Of a stretch of 64,000 nt of DNA, positions 48,999 through 60,624 are shown one piece after another (position 1 is the first letter of the stretch; the number at the start of each line of letters is the position of its first letter). The notes beneath the pieces are model-generated. The model was not told where the DNA came from, ran no database searches, and was given only the letters and a program-made list of their open reading frames with translations. The stretch is from Bradyrhizobium sediminis. GTDB taxonomy: Bacteria > Pseudomonadota > Alphaproteobacteria > Rhizobiales > Xanthobacteraceae. The translations under genes were made by a program, and so were the position numbers. Where the stretch lies: positions 3,718,001 to 3,782,000 of the forward strand of contig NZ_CP076135.1 of assembly GCF_018736105.1 (NCBI RefSeq). Direction: 5' to 3'.

Positions 48999-50288
48999 AT
49001 GGACGCTCCATTGCCCGTTTCCGCCGCGTCCGAAACTCGATCCGTCTCGGAGTTTCTGAACCACGAATGCTTCTGCATCACCCTGGACCGGAACGTCCTG
49101 TGCCGGGCGCTCGAACGGGAAGCCGGAGACCCGGAGTTCTGCAGGACCCTGATCGGCCCGAAGACCAATCTGTTCTCGAACGTGCCGGTTTTCCTGTCGG
49201 AAGCCAATGTCGGCGCGATGCTTCGGATCGTCCATGCGGTCGAGGCCGCGACCCGATTGCCCTGCTATCGCGAGGCGGCGCTGTCCTGGGCTCCCGAGAT
49301 CGCCCGACGCGATTTCGGACCGCTCGGCGTGTTCATGGGTTACGATTTCCACCTGGCCGCCGATGGCCCCAAGCTGATCGAGGTGAATACCAACGCCGGC
49401 GGGGCTTTCCTGAATGCGCTGCTGGCCAAGGCGCAACGGGCCTGCTGCGCGGAAGTCGAGGTCGCCCTGGGCAAGCCAAAGACCCGCGATTTCGATTCGG
49501 CGGTCATGCGCATGTTCACCCACGAGTGGGAACTGCAGAACCGGCAGGGAATTCCGCGGCGGATCGCCATCGTCGACGACCGGCCGGCAGAGCAATATCT
49601 CTATCCGGAGTTCCTACTGGCTCAGCGCTTCTTTCAGAAGAACGGCATCGACGCGACGGTCGTCGATGGACATCAGCTCCGCTACGAGCGCGGTCAACTG
49701 CTCGCCGACGGAGCGCCGATCGATCTCGTCTACAACCGGCTGGTCGATTTTTCTCTAGACGATCCCGAACACCGGGATCTGCGCGCGGCCTATCTCGACG
49801 ACGCCGTCGTCGTCACGCCCAACCCGCGTGTACATGCACTCTACGCCGACAAGCGCAATCTGGCGTTGCTGTCCGATCACTCGACCCTTCGTTCCTGGGG
49901 AGCGTCGGCGCAGATGCTCGCTGATCTCCGAGGCGTGCCGCACACTGTGCTCGTCACTTCCGGTAATGCACAGGAGTTGTGGCAGAGGCGGAAGTCATTG
50001 TTCTTCAAGCCGGCGGGCGGTTACGGCAGCAAGGCGGTCTATCGCGGCGACAAGGTCACCAAGGGAGTATGGGCGGAGATCCTTCGCGGCGGATATGTCG
50101 CGCAGGAATTCGCCGCGCCCAGCGAACGCATGGTCCAGCTCGACGGATGCTCCGAGCCGCGGAAAACCGATGTCAGATTGTACGTCTACGACGGCCAGGT
50201 GTTGCTCACCGCGGCGCGTCTGTACCAGGGCCAGACCACGAATTTCCGGACGCCGGGCGGCGGGTTTGCGCCGGTGTTCGTCGTCTAG
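48999..50288 (+). CDS. ATP-grasp-like enzyme, unknown substrate
   Basis: The 429 residues include LIEVNTNAGGAFLNALLAKA (an ExN metal-binding-like segment), IAIVDDRPAEQYLYPEFLLA, and SLFFKPAGGYGSKAVYRGDK, where the Lys and Gly-rich loop recall the ATP-grasp nucleotide site. The end has KTDVRLYVYDGQVLLTAARLYQG. The order of elements (metal residues before the Lys/Gly loop) hints at a circularly permuted ATP-grasp. Such enzymes ligate amines to carboxylates. It is a single gene with its own promoter and palindrome. Confidence 0.7.
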   Translation: MDAPLPVSAASETRSVSEFLNHECFCITLDRNVLCRALEREAGDPEFCRTLIGPKTNLFSNVPVFLSEANVGAMLRIVHAVEAATRLPCYREAALSWAPEIARRDFGPLGVFMGYDFHLAADGPKLIEVNTNAGGAFLNALLAKAQRACCAEVEVALGKPKTRDFDSAVMRMFTHEWELQNRQGIPRRIAIVDDRPAEQYLYPEFLLAQRFFQKNGIDATVVDGHQLRYERGQLLADGAPIDLVYNRLVDFSLDDPEHRDLRAAYLDDAVVVTPNPRVHALYADKRNLALLSDHSTLRSWGASAQMLADLRGVPHTVLVTSGNAQELWQRRKSLFFKPAGGYGSKAVYRGDKVTKGVWAEILRGGYVAQEFAAPSERMVQLDGCSEPRKTDVRLYVYDGQVLLTAARLYQGQTTNFRTPGGGFAPVFVV

Positions 50289-50323
50289 ATCATGATCCGA
50301 TTAGGTCGAATCGGATCATGATC
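50288..50323. repeat. dispersed palindrome (GATCATGATCCGATT type)
   Basis: Perfect 15-bp stem GATCATGATCCGATT / AATCGGATCATGATC, loop AGGTCG, between convergent genes. Same family as 7990-8016. It starts at the last base of the ATP-grasp-like gene and may terminate both transcripts. Confidence 0.8.
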
Positions 50324-50346
50324 TCATCTCTTTGTTTGAGGATGCC

Positions 50347-52908
<2,562 letters not shown>

Positions 52909-53063
52909 ACCGGGGGATACAGCCTGTCGACTAGATGTTACGCGCTTTTCGCGCCGCTCCTGAGTGCCTGAATCGGGCATGCAAGCGCAAGGCCGTCAGA
53001 CGGCTATTTCGCCGGCTACGGCCGTTTCCGGCGCATTCGCGAGGGGAAACCGCCCCCTCAGGC

Positions 53064-54143
53064 TCATGCCTGCCGGCTGGCCAGCCCGCGCTTGAGGCCC
53101 ATGACGTAGCCGATGACCTCGGCGACCGCATGATAATGCTCCACCGGGATTTCCTCGTCGATATCCACCGTCGCGTAAAGGGCCCGCGCCAGCGGCACGT
53201 TTTCCACGATCGGGATATCGTGCTTGCCGGCGATTTCCCTGATCTTGAGCGCGATGGTATCGACGCCCTTGGCAACGCAGACCGGGGCCGCCATGCCGCG
53301 TTCGTAGCGCAGCGCCACCGAATAGTGGGTCGGGTTGGTGATGATCACGGAGGCTTTGGGAACCGCGGCCATCATCCGCTTCTTCATGCGCTCCATCCGC
53401 AATTGCCGGAGCTTGCCCTTGATATGCGGGTCGCCTTCGGACTGCTTGAATTCCTCCTTCATGTCCTGCAGCGACATCTTCTGCCGCTCGAACCACGTCC
53501 GGTACTGGAAGAAATAGTCCGCGATCGCGACCGCAGCCAGCATCGCCACCACGGCGCCGAGCAGTTTCAGGGTCAGGCCGGTGGTGACGCCCATGATCGC
53601 CGCCGGGTCGAACCGCACCATCGCGTCGAGGCGGTGCCGCTCCGGCCACAGCACCGCCATCATCACGATGCCGAGCGCGATCACCTTGAACAGTCCCTTG
53701 GCGAAGTTCGCGATCGCCTGCTTGCCGAAGACCCGCTTGAAGCCGGCCCCCGGCGACACCTTGCTGAATTTCGGCTTCAGCTGTTCGGCCGACCACACCA
53801 GCCGGTGCTGGATCATGTTGCCCGCGATCGCCGCCAGCATCAGCATCAGGAACGGCACGCCGAGCGCCGCGATCAGCGCGTAGCCGAGGCTCTGCGTCAG
53901 CGCCATCAGGCCCGGCCCGTCGGCGCGGATCATCCATGAATTGGCCACCAGATTGCGCAGCGGCATCAGCACCCCGCCGCCGATCGATCCGGAGAACGAC
54001 GACAGCACCAGCGTCGCGCCGGCGATCACGAACCAGGTGTTGACCTCCTGGCTCTTGGCGACGTCGCCTTTTTCATGGGCGTCATCCAGACGCTTTTGTG
54101 TCGGGTCCTCTGTTTTGTCCGATGCGTCATTCTCGTCGGCCAT
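53064..54143 (-). CDS. flhB: flagellar export switch protein FlhB
   Basis: The 359-residue inner-membrane component of the flagellar type III export gate has four membrane helices and a cytoplasmic domain with the self-cleavage motif NPTH (VIITNPTHYSVALRYERGM). The charged N-terminus ADENDASDKTEDPTQKRLDDA is typical. It starts 3 bp after the fliR stop. FlhB switches export from rod/hook to filament substrates. Confidence 0.96.
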   Translation of the reverse strand: MADENDASDKTEDPTQKRLDDAHEKGDVAKSQEVNTWFVIAGATLVLSSFSGSIGGGVLMPLRNLVANSWMIRADGPGLMALTQSLGYALIAALGVPFLMLMLAAIAGNMIQHRLVWSAEQLKPKFSKVSPGAGFKRVFGKQAIANFAKGLFKVIALGIVMMAVLWPERHRLDAMVRFDPAAIMGVTTGLTLKLLGAVVAMLAAVAIADYFFQYRTWFERQKMSLQDMKEEFKQSEGDPHIKGKLRQLRMERMKKRMMAAVPKASVIITNPTHYSVALRYERGMAAPVCVAKGVDTIALKIREIAGKHDIPIVENVPLARALYATVDIDEEIPVEHYHAVAEVIGYVMGLKRGLASRQA

Positions 54144-54146
54144 CGT

Positions 54147-54917
54147 TCACCTCTGCGGTATCAGCTGGTGCATGACGCCGATGAAATATTCGAGGAATGT
54201 TCCCATCATCGTGACGATCACGAGCGCGAAGATCAGGAAGCCTGCGAGAATCGACAGCGGCACGCCGACGAAATAGACCTGCATCTGCGGCATCAGCCGC
54301 GCCAATACCCCGAGCCCGATATTGAAGACCAGGCCGAACACCAGGAACGGCGCCGAAAGCTGCATGCCGATCTTGAACGCGGCGGCAAAGGCGCGGGTGG
54401 CGAGTGCTGCAACGTCGCCGCTCGACATCAACTCGCCTGGCGCGAAGATCCTGTAGCTTTCGTTCAGCGCCGCGATCACCAGATGATGGCTGTCGGTGGC
54501 AAACAGCATCGTCAGGCCGAGGACGGTGAGGAAGTTTCCGATCAGGAGGCCCTGCTGGCCCTGGGTCGGATCGACGGCGGTGACGAAACCGAGGCCGAGC
54601 TGCTGGGCGATCACCGAGCCAGCGACCTGCAGCGCCGAAAGCGTGACCCGCGCGGTCGCCCCCAGCACGACGCCGATGACGATCTCGTGCATCATCAATA
54701 CCAACAGCGGCGCCATCGACCCCATGTCGACCTGGTAGGCGGCGCGGTGCAGCGGCAGGATGATCAGCGTCAGCAGCAGGGCGATCGCGAGCTTGATGCG
54801 AACCGGAATGTTGGTCTCGCCGAACCCCGGCAACAGCATCACCATCGCGCCAATGCGGGCGAACACCAGCATGAAGGCCGCAGCGAGCGCGGGCAGCAGT
54901 GAAACGTCGATGCGCAT
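54147..54917 (-). CDS. fliR: flagellar export protein FliR
   Basis: The 256-residue hydrophobic protein has about six helices (MRIDVSLLPALAAAFMLVFARIGAMV; VGVPLSILAGFLIFALVIVTMMG). It is the export-gate component assembling with FliP and FliQ. It sits between fliQ (17 bp) and flhB (3 bp) on the minus strand. Confidence 0.95.
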   Translation of the reverse strand: MRIDVSLLPALAAAFMLVFARIGAMVMLLPGFGETNIPVRIKLAIALLLTLIILPLHRAAYQVDMGSMAPLLVLMMHEIVIGVVLGATARVTLSALQVAGSVIAQQLGLGFVTAVDPTQGQQGLLIGNFLTVLGLTMLFATDSHHLVIAALNESYRIFAPGELMSSGDVAALATRAFAAAFKIGMQLSAPFLVFGLVFNIGLGVLARLMPQMQVYFVGVPLSILAGFLIFALVIVTMMGTFLEYFIGVMHQLIPQR

Positions 54918-54934
54918 GACCTAGCCATAGTGCA

Positions 54935-55198
54935 TCAGCCGCCTATGATTCGCGACGAAATCCGCATCATGTAGCCGTGCAGCGAGTCCGACATGAACGG
55001 CAGCGCCAGCAACAGCGTTACGAAGATCGCCAGTATCTTCGGCACGAACACCAGCGTCTGTTCCTGGATCTGCGTCAGCGCCTGAAACAGCGACACCACG
55101 ACGCCGACCACGAGGCCGACCACCATCAGCGGCGACGACACCACCACGATGGTCCAGATCGCATCGCGCGCCACGTCGAGGGTCTCGGCACCGGTCAT
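54935..55198 (-). CDS. fliQ: flagellar export protein FliQ
   Basis: The 87 residues have two membrane helices (AIWTIVVVSSPLMVVGLVVGVVVSLFQ; PKILAIFVTLLLALPFM) separated by ALTQIQEQTLVFVP, the family signature. The start at 55198 gives MTGAETLDVARDAIW. A repeat-containing gap of 123 bp separates it from fliE upstream. Confidence 0.95.
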   Translation of the reverse strand: MTGAETLDVARDAIWTIVVVSSPLMVVGLVVGVVVSLFQALTQIQEQTLVFVPKILAIFVTLLLALPFMSDSLHGYMMRISSRIIGG

Positions 55199-55216
55199 TT
55201 TCAGCTTCCTTTTCAC

Positions 55217-55318
55217 CCTCGTGGGGAGGAGCGCGCCTTGCGCGCGTCCCGAACCATGAGGCCGTAAACGCCTCGTCATCCTTCGAGACGCCGGCTGCGC
55301 CGGCTCCTCAGGATGGAG
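55217..55318. repeat. two palindromic repeats inside the flagellar operon
   Basis: CTCGTGGGGAGGAGCGCG...CGTCCCGAACCATGAGGCC and CATCCTTCGAGACGCCGGCTGCGCCGGCTCCTCAGGATG are the two units also found together at 25021-25157. They lie between fliE and fliQ and could form mRNA processing or attenuation hairpins. Confidence 0.75.
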
Positions 55319-55321
55319 CGC

Positions 55322-55630
55322 TCAGATCGGCATCCTCATGATGTCTTCGTAGGACTGGATCACCCGGTCGCGCACCGACACCAGCGTCGAGACCGCGACG
55401 TCGGTTTCGGCTACCGCCGTCACCACGTCCATCACATTGGCCTTGCCCGAGGTCATCGCCACGGTCTGCGCGTCGGACTTGCGGCCCGCATCCATCACGC
55501 TGCCGAGCGCGTCCTTGAGCAGCGCGCTGAAGGACTGGCCGCCTGCAGCGGCTCCCTTGCCGGCGCCGCCGGATTCCACCATGCGGGCGAGACTGGCATA
55601 GGCATTTGCGGCGACTGTGGGTGATGCCAT
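55322..55630 (-). CDS. fliE: flagellar hook-basal body protein FliE
   Basis: The 102 residues show the FliE pattern: Ala-rich N-terminus, QSFSALLKDALGSVMDAG, then DVVTAVAETDVAVSTLVSVRDRVIQSYEDIMRMPI. FliE connects the MS ring to the rod. It follows flgC by 17 bp. Confidence 0.95.
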   Translation of the reverse strand: MASPTVAANAYASLARMVESGGAGKGAAAGGQSFSALLKDALGSVMDAGRKSDAQTVAMTSGKANVMDVVTAVAETDVAVSTLVSVRDRVIQSYEDIMRMPI

Positions 55631-55647
55631 GGTTCAAGCTTTCCTGT

Positions 55648-56073
55648 TCAGGCCTTGAGGATGTCGAGCGTGCGTTGGATCATCCGGCGCGTGGCGCTGA
55701 TGATGTTGAGGTTCGCTTCGTAGGATCGCTGCGCTTCGCGCATGTCGGTCATTTCGACCAGTGGATTGACGTTGGGGTATTTGACGTTGCCGGCCTGGTC
55801 CGCCGCCGGATTGGACGGCTCGTACTTGACGCGGAACGACGACTGGTCGGGCCTGACCTTGCCGAGCGCCACCACCTTGGCGTCGAGCGAGCGATCAAGC
55901 GCAGAGGAAAACGTCGGGATCTTGCGCCGGTAGGGTTCGCCGCCGGCGGTGGCCGCCGTGGAATCCGCGTTGGCGATATTTTCCGAGATCACCCGCATCC
56001 GCCCGGCCTGCGCGCGCAGGCCCGAAGTCGCGATGCTCATCGAGCGGGCGAAATCACTTCCATCATTGGCCAT
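55648..56073 (-). CDS. flgC: proximal rod protein FlgC
   Basis: The 141 residues have the rod-protein N-terminus (SMSIATSGLRAQAGRMRVISENIANADSTA) and C-terminal helix (EMTDMREAQRSYEANLNIISATRRMIQRTLDIL). It starts 23 bp after flgB. Confidence 0.96.
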   Translation of the reverse strand: MANDGSDFARSMSIATSGLRAQAGRMRVISENIANADSTAATAGGEPYRRKIPTFSSALDRSLDAKVVALGKVRPDQSSFRVKYEPSNPAADQAGNVKYPNVNPLVEMTDMREAQRSYEANLNIISATRRMIQRTLDILKA

Positions 56074-56096
56074 GACCGGGTTTTCCTAACTGCGCG

Positions 56097-56507
56097 TCAG
56101 CGCTTGCCGATGGCGGTTTTCAGAAGGCCGAGACTGCGGCTGTAGAGCGAAGTGGCCGCGGCGTAGTCCATCTGGTTGGCGGAGACCTTGAGCATCTGGT
56201 CCTCGAGGTTGACCGCGTTGCCGGCGGGACGGGTGTGGAAATCAGGCTTGCCGTCGCGCGCGAAGCTGTCACCGCCGCCGCCCGCGGGAGCGATATGGCT
56301 GGCGCTGGTGCGCATCATCGCGAGCGAACCCTGCGCCGCGGCGGGGTTGGCGCCGTTGCGGTCGAATTTCGGTTCGACCAGGTCGCGCGGCTTGAAATTC
56401 GGCGTATCGGAATTGGAGATGTTTTCGGCGAGCACGCGCTGGCGCTCCTGGTGCCACTGCATCTTGGTGCGCAGCGCCGACAATACCGGAAGATCGTTGA
56501 TGGCCAT
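56097..56507 (-). CDS. flgB: proximal rod protein FlgB
   Basis: The 136 residues have the motif QERQRVLAENISNSDTPNFKPRDL, shared by FlgB proteins, and a C-terminal helix NQMDYAAATSLYSRSLGLLKTAIGK. It is the first gene of flgB-flgC-fliE-fliQ-fliR-flhB. A CtrA box lies about 70 bp upstream. Confidence 0.95.
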   Translation of the reverse strand: MAINDLPVLSALRTKMQWHQERQRVLAENISNSDTPNFKPRDLVEPKFDRNGANPAAAQGSLAMMRTSASHIAPAGGGGDSFARDGKPDFHTRPAGNAVNLEDQMLKVSANQMDYAAATSLYSRSLGLLKTAIGKR

Positions 56508-56573
56508 CGCATCCGCCCCGTTGCCTCCGGGGCATGCCGCCGCTGAGGTAGGCAGAATTTGCCGCGTGTATGG

Positions 56574-56588
56574 TTAACAGCCGGTTAA
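56574..56588. promoter_or_regulatory. CtrA binding site upstream of flgB
   Basis: TTAA-CAGCCGG-TTAA is a perfect TTAA-N7-TTAA. It is 67-81 bp before the flgB start. The 390-bp gap 56508-56897 between flgB and fliO also holds TTAA-rich patches near 56682 and 56748, but no second full box and no gene. Confidence 0.75.
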
Positions 56589-56897
56589 GATTCCATCCGA
56601 TGCCGTGGACAACCGGCCAATACGGGCCGTGAATCGCGCATCCGGCGACGGGACGAGCGCATTTTTGCCACGAAAGCTGCGTTAACCAATCGAGGGGATG
56701 AACTGCGGGCGCTCAGAAGTCGTTTTGGCTCAAGCGATTCTTGGTTTATTAAGATGGCTGGGCGGCACTTCTTGCCGTGGGGAATTTAAGAAATAAGGCT
56801 GATCTTGGGCTTCGTTTGCCGTCCGATGGATCGACTGCGGTCCGGATTCGCCGGGATCGAAGCCTGAAGCGGGCTTTATTGGCCGGGGACTGAGAGT

Positions 56898-57800
56898 ATG
56901 CAGGCACTTACATTCTTCTTCGCATTCGTCGCCGTCCTGGCCCTGATCGGCGTCGCCGCCTGGCTGGTGCGCCGATTCGCCACCAATCGCCTCGGCGCCA
57001 ACACCAATCGCGGGCGGATGCCGCGTCTGGCGGTGATCGACGCCGCCGCGGTCGACGGCCGCAGGCGCCTGGTGCTGGTCCGGCGCGACAATATCGAGCA
57101 TCTCCTGATGATCGGCGGCCCGACCGACATCGTGGTGGAACCCAACATCGTCCGCGCCATGCCCGGACGGGAACAGATGCCGCAGCGGCCCGCCGTCGGC
57201 GGCGCGGAACCGCCGCCCCGGATTGCGCCGCTGCCCGACGCCGGCTGGGCCGAGGAAGGCCAATTCGACCACGCCGAGCCGCAGATGCCCGAGCCGCCGC
57301 CACGGCCGACCCGTCCCTCTTTTGCCGACGAAGTGCGCCGCCCGACCCCGCCGATGCCGCGCGCCGAACGCGCCGATCCTCTCGCAGGCTTTGCGCCGGA
57401 GCCGATGGGCGGCCGGCCCGAACCCCGCCCCGAGCCGCGGCCGGAACCGATACCGTCGCGGACCGCTGCGCGCAGCGAACCTGTCATGCCGCGTCCGCCC
57501 CGCCCCGAACCGCCGAAGGCACCGCCGCGCGCGCCCGAACGTGCCGCTGCGCCACCGCCGCCACCGCCTCCCCCGGCGCAGTCGAGCGCCGACCAGAATC
57601 TCGCCGAGATGGCGCAGCGGCTGGAAGCAGCGCTGCGCCGGCCGGCCGCCGACACGGTGGCGCCGCCGGTCGCGCCCGAACCGCCGCCCGCGCCCCGCGC
57701 CCCGCGCAGCGAGCAGCCGCCGGCGCCTGCAAAGAGCGGCTTCGAGAATCTCGAAGACGAGATGGCGTCCCTGCTGGGCCGTCCAAAGTCTCCTTCGTGA
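56898..57800 (+). CDS. fliO: FliO-like flagellar export protein with proline-rich C-terminal extension
   Basis: The 300 residues have an N-terminal membrane helix (LTFFFAFVAVLALIGVAAWLV) and a small FliO domain (RLAVIDAAAVDGRRRLVLVRRDNIEHLLMIGGPTDIVVE, residues about 45-85). About 200 residues of Pro/Arg/Glu-rich disordered sequence follow, ending FENLEDEMASLLGRP. FliO helps assemble the FliP ring. The length is well above the usual 100-150 residues. The stop overlaps the fliP start (GTGA). Confidence 0.85.
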   Translation: MQALTFFFAFVAVLALIGVAAWLVRRFATNRLGANTNRGRMPRLAVIDAAAVDGRRRLVLVRRDNIEHLLMIGGPTDIVVEPNIVRAMPGREQMPQRPAVGGAEPPPRIAPLPDAGWAEEGQFDHAEPQMPEPPPRPTRPSFADEVRRPTPPMPRAERADPLAGFAPEPMGGRPEPRPEPRPEPIPSRTAARSEPVMPRPPRPEPPKAPPRAPERAAAPPPPPPPPAQSSADQNLAEMAQRLEAALRRPAADTVAPPVAPEPPPAPRAPRSEQPPAPAKSGFENLEDEMASLLGRPKSPS

Positions 57801-58549
57801 GATCGGCGACAGTCCCGCGTAGAGTTCTATTTTTTGCAAGCTTGATCGCCGCCGGATCGCTGATCGATCCGGCGCTGGCGCAGGATATCAGCATCAATCT
57901 CGGCGGCGGTGGCGGCGGCGTCACCGAGCGCGCGATCCAGTTGATCGCGCTGCTGACCATCCTGTCGGTCGCGCCGTCGATCCTGATCATGATGACGTCG
58001 TTCACCCGGATCGTGGTGGTGCTGTCGCTGTTGCGCACCGCCTTGGGTACCGCGACCGCGCCGCCGAACTCCGTGATCATTGCGCTGGCGATGTTCCTGA
58101 CCGCGTTCGTGATGGGCCCGGTGCTGCAGAAATCCTATGACGACGGCATCAAGCCGCTCGTCGCCAACCAGATCGGGGTCGAGGACGCGCTGCAGCGCGC
58201 TTCGGTGCCGTTGCGCGGCTTCATGCAGAAGAACGTGCGCGAAAAGGATTTGCGGCTGTTCATGGACCTGTCGCGCGAGCCGCCGCCGGCGACGCCGGAA
58301 GACCTGTCGCTGCGCATCCTGGTGCCGGCCTTCATGATCTCCGAACTGAAGCGCGCATTCGAGATCGGCTTCCTGTTGTTCCTCCCCTTCCTGATCATCG
58401 ACCTCGTGGTCGCCTCGGTGCTGATGTCGATGGGCATGATGATGCTGCCGCCGGTCGTGGTGTCGCTGCCGTTCAAGCTGATCTTCTTCGTGCTGGTCGA
58501 CGGCTGGTCGCTGGTGGCAGGGAGTTTGGTGCAGAGTTACGGGGGGTAG
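57797..58549 (+). CDS. fliP: flagellar export protein FliP
   Basis: The 250 residues have a signal peptide, then ERAIQLIALLTILSVAPSILIMMTSFTRIVVVLSLLRTALG, the FliP signature, and IDLVVASVLMSMGMMMLPPVVVSLPFK near the C-terminus. It is the core of the export gate. The GTG start overlaps the fliO stop by 4 bp, so the two are translationally coupled. Confidence 0.96.
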   Translation: MRSATVPRRVLFFASLIAAGSLIDPALAQDISINLGGGGGGVTERAIQLIALLTILSVAPSILIMMTSFTRIVVVLSLLRTALGTATAPPNSVIIALAMFLTAFVMGPVLQKSYDDGIKPLVANQIGVEDALQRASVPLRGFMQKNVREKDLRLFMDLSREPPPATPEDLSLRILVPAFMISELKRAFEIGFLLFLPFLIIDLVVASVLMSMGMMMLPPVVVSLPFKLIFFVLVDGWSLVAGSLVQSYGG

Positions 58550-58570
58550 GCGGGAACGAGGGGAAGCGTC

Positions 58571-59554
58571 CTAATCCATGCTGATTGAGCCGGCCCGAAT
58601 AACCTTGCCCCAGCGCTCGATCTCCTGCGGCAGGTACCTTGCAAGATATTCCGGCGTGCGTTGCTCGGGCGGAACGATCGAAAGTCCGAGAGCCTCCAGC
58701 TTCTGCCGCATATCGGCGCGGGCGATCATGTCACCCAGCGCCTTGTTCATCTTGCGCACGATCGGCTGAGGTGTCCCCTTCGGAAAGAAGAAGCCGTTCC
58801 AGACCGTGGCCTCGACGTCCTGGAGCCCCTGTTCACCGGTCGTCGCCAGGTCGGGAACGATCGGCACGCGCTTTGGCGACATGACGGCGATGGCCTTGAC
58901 CGTACCGCCCCTGACCTGCGCCACCCCGGTCTGGATGGTGTCGCACATATAATCGATGCGTCCTCCGATAAGGTCCTGCATCGCCGGGCCGGCGCCGCGA
59001 AAGGGTATGTGCGTGATGTCGACGCCCATCGCCATATTCAGCAGCGCACAAGGCAGATGCGTGCCGGAGCCCACCCCGGCGGAGCCATATTGCATCTTGC
59101 TTTGGTTTGCCTTCGCGTAGGCGATGAATTCCTGCAGGTTGTTCACCGGCAGATCCTTGCGTACGACCAAAATCCGCGGCGATTCCGAAACCAGCCCAAC
59201 CGGCTCGAAATCCTTGGCGGCGTCATAGGGCGGTTTCTTGTAAAGCGATTGGCTGTAGGCGTGGGTGCCCGTGTTGCCGATCAACAATGTGTATCCGTCG
59301 GGCTCCGCCTTGGCGACACGGGCGCTGCCGACGGTCCCGGCCGCAGCTCCAACGTTCTCCACGATGATCGTCTGTCCCAGGATTTCGCCAAGCGCCACCG
59401 CCTGCAGGCGCGCACTGGCGTCGATGCCGCCGCCGGCAGAGAATGGAACGACCAGCGTGATGGTCTTGCCAGGCCACTCCTGTGCGGCCGCCGGCGTGGC
59501 CATGGCGACGAGCACCAACGCAACCGCAACAATCCGTTTCGAAAGCTGCACCAT
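58571..59554 (-). CDS. tripartite tricarboxylate transporter substrate-binding protein (Bug/TctC family)
   Basis: The 327-residue periplasmic protein has a signal peptide (VALVLVAMATPAAA|QEWPGK) and hallmark segments ITLVVPFSAGGGIDASARL, VENVGAAAGTVGSARVAKAEPDGYTLLIGNTG and PFRGAGPAMQDLIGGRIDY. It binds carboxylates. No TctA/TctB membrane genes are adjacent, as is common for orphan Bug proteins. Confidence 0.92.
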   Translation of the reverse strand: MVQLSKRIVAVALVLVAMATPAAAQEWPGKTITLVVPFSAGGGIDASARLQAVALGEILGQTIIVENVGAAAGTVGSARVAKAEPDGYTLLIGNTGTHAYSQSLYKKPPYDAAKDFEPVGLVSESPRILVVRKDLPVNNLQEFIAYAKANQSKMQYGSAGVGSGTHLPCALLNMAMGVDITHIPFRGAGPAMQDLIGGRIDYMCDTIQTGVAQVRGGTVKAIAVMSPKRVPIVPDLATTGEQGLQDVEATVWNGFFFPKGTPQPIVRKMNKALGDMIARADMRQKLEALGLSIVPPEQRTPEYLARYLPQEIERWGKVIRAGSISMD

Positions 59555-59642
59555 GTCTCCTCCCGCAACCTTGATTGGAACGATTGGATTACGGCATCGC
59601 ACTTCACTATGATGCGCCGGAACGCATTCAGGAAGCGCCTCC

Positions 59643-60533
59643 ATGCAGCCGTCATTCGACCGCGCTGCCGAAGACCTCGGCAACGCCATCCATCTCGAAC
59701 ACGTCAACGTCCAGGTGCCCGACCAGCGGCTGGCCACCCTGTTCTATGTCGCAGGCCTCGGGCTGACCCGCGACCCCTACCTGATGGTGTCCGACACCAA
59801 TATGTGGGTCAATGTCGGCCGCAGCCAGTTTCATCTCCCGACCGGCAAGGCGCAGGTGCTGCGCGGCCATACCGGCCTCGTCATCGCCGGCCGCGCGGCG
59901 CTGCTCGAGCGGCTCACCTCCGTCGCCAAGAAGCTCGCCGGCACCGCCTTCGCCTTCAGCGAACACAACGACTACGTCGAGGCGATCTGTCCGTGGGGCA
60001 ATCGGGTGCGCTGCCATGAGCCGGACGCCGCGCGCTTCGGGCGCATCACGCTCGGCATCCCCTATGTCGCGTTCGACGTGCCGGCCGGGACGGCGAAGGG
60101 CATTGCCGCCTTCTACCCCGAGATCATGGGCATCCCGGCCGAACTCGACAACGGCGACGGCACGGTGGCGCGCGCCAGGATGGGCAAGGACCAGTATCTG
60201 CTATTCCGCGAGACCGACCGCGCGCTGCCGGACTACGACGGCCACCACGTGCAGATGTACATCACGGATTTTTCCGGCCCCTACCGCAAGCTGCAGCAGC
60301 ACGGCCTGGTCTCCCAGGAAGACAACCAATACCAGTACCGCTTTCGCAACATCGTCGATCCCGCCGACGGCAGGAAGCTGTTCACGGTCGAGCACGAGGT
60401 GCGCAGCGCCACCCATCCGATGTACCTGCGGCCGCTGGTCAACCGCAACCCGGCCGTGACCAACCAGACTTACGCGCATGGCCATGAGCAATGGGACTGG
60501 GCGATGGGACCGGACCAGTACGACGCACGGTAG
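59643..60533 (+). CDS. VOC-superfamily (glyoxalase-like) protein
   Basis: The 296 residues have two VOC modules: NAIHLEHVNVQVPDQRLATLFY at residue about 15 and GRITLGIPYVAFDVPAGTAKGIAAFYPEIMG near residue 135. Candidate metal residues are His in LEHVNV and GHHVQMYI. The C-terminal part continues to NRNPAVTNQTYAHGHEQWDW. The substrate is unknown. It is divergent from the binding-protein gene with 88 bp between. Confidence 0.82.
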   Translation: MQPSFDRAAEDLGNAIHLEHVNVQVPDQRLATLFYVAGLGLTRDPYLMVSDTNMWVNVGRSQFHLPTGKAQVLRGHTGLVIAGRAALLERLTSVAKKLAGTAFAFSEHNDYVEAICPWGNRVRCHEPDAARFGRITLGIPYVAFDVPAGTAKGIAAFYPEIMGIPAELDNGDGTVARARMGKDQYLLFRETDRALPDYDGHHVQMYITDFSGPYRKLQQHGLVSQEDNQYQYRFRNIVDPADGRKLFTVEHEVRSATHPMYLRPLVNRNPAVTNQTYAHGHEQWDWAMGPDQYDAR

Positions 60534-60624
60534 CGGATGTCGCCCGCTCCTGCGCGGGCAAGGGCGTTGCGCGGTACAGCCGGTAGCTTCCGCTATTCCC
60601 GCGCTATTTCCGCTCGAGAAGCTC

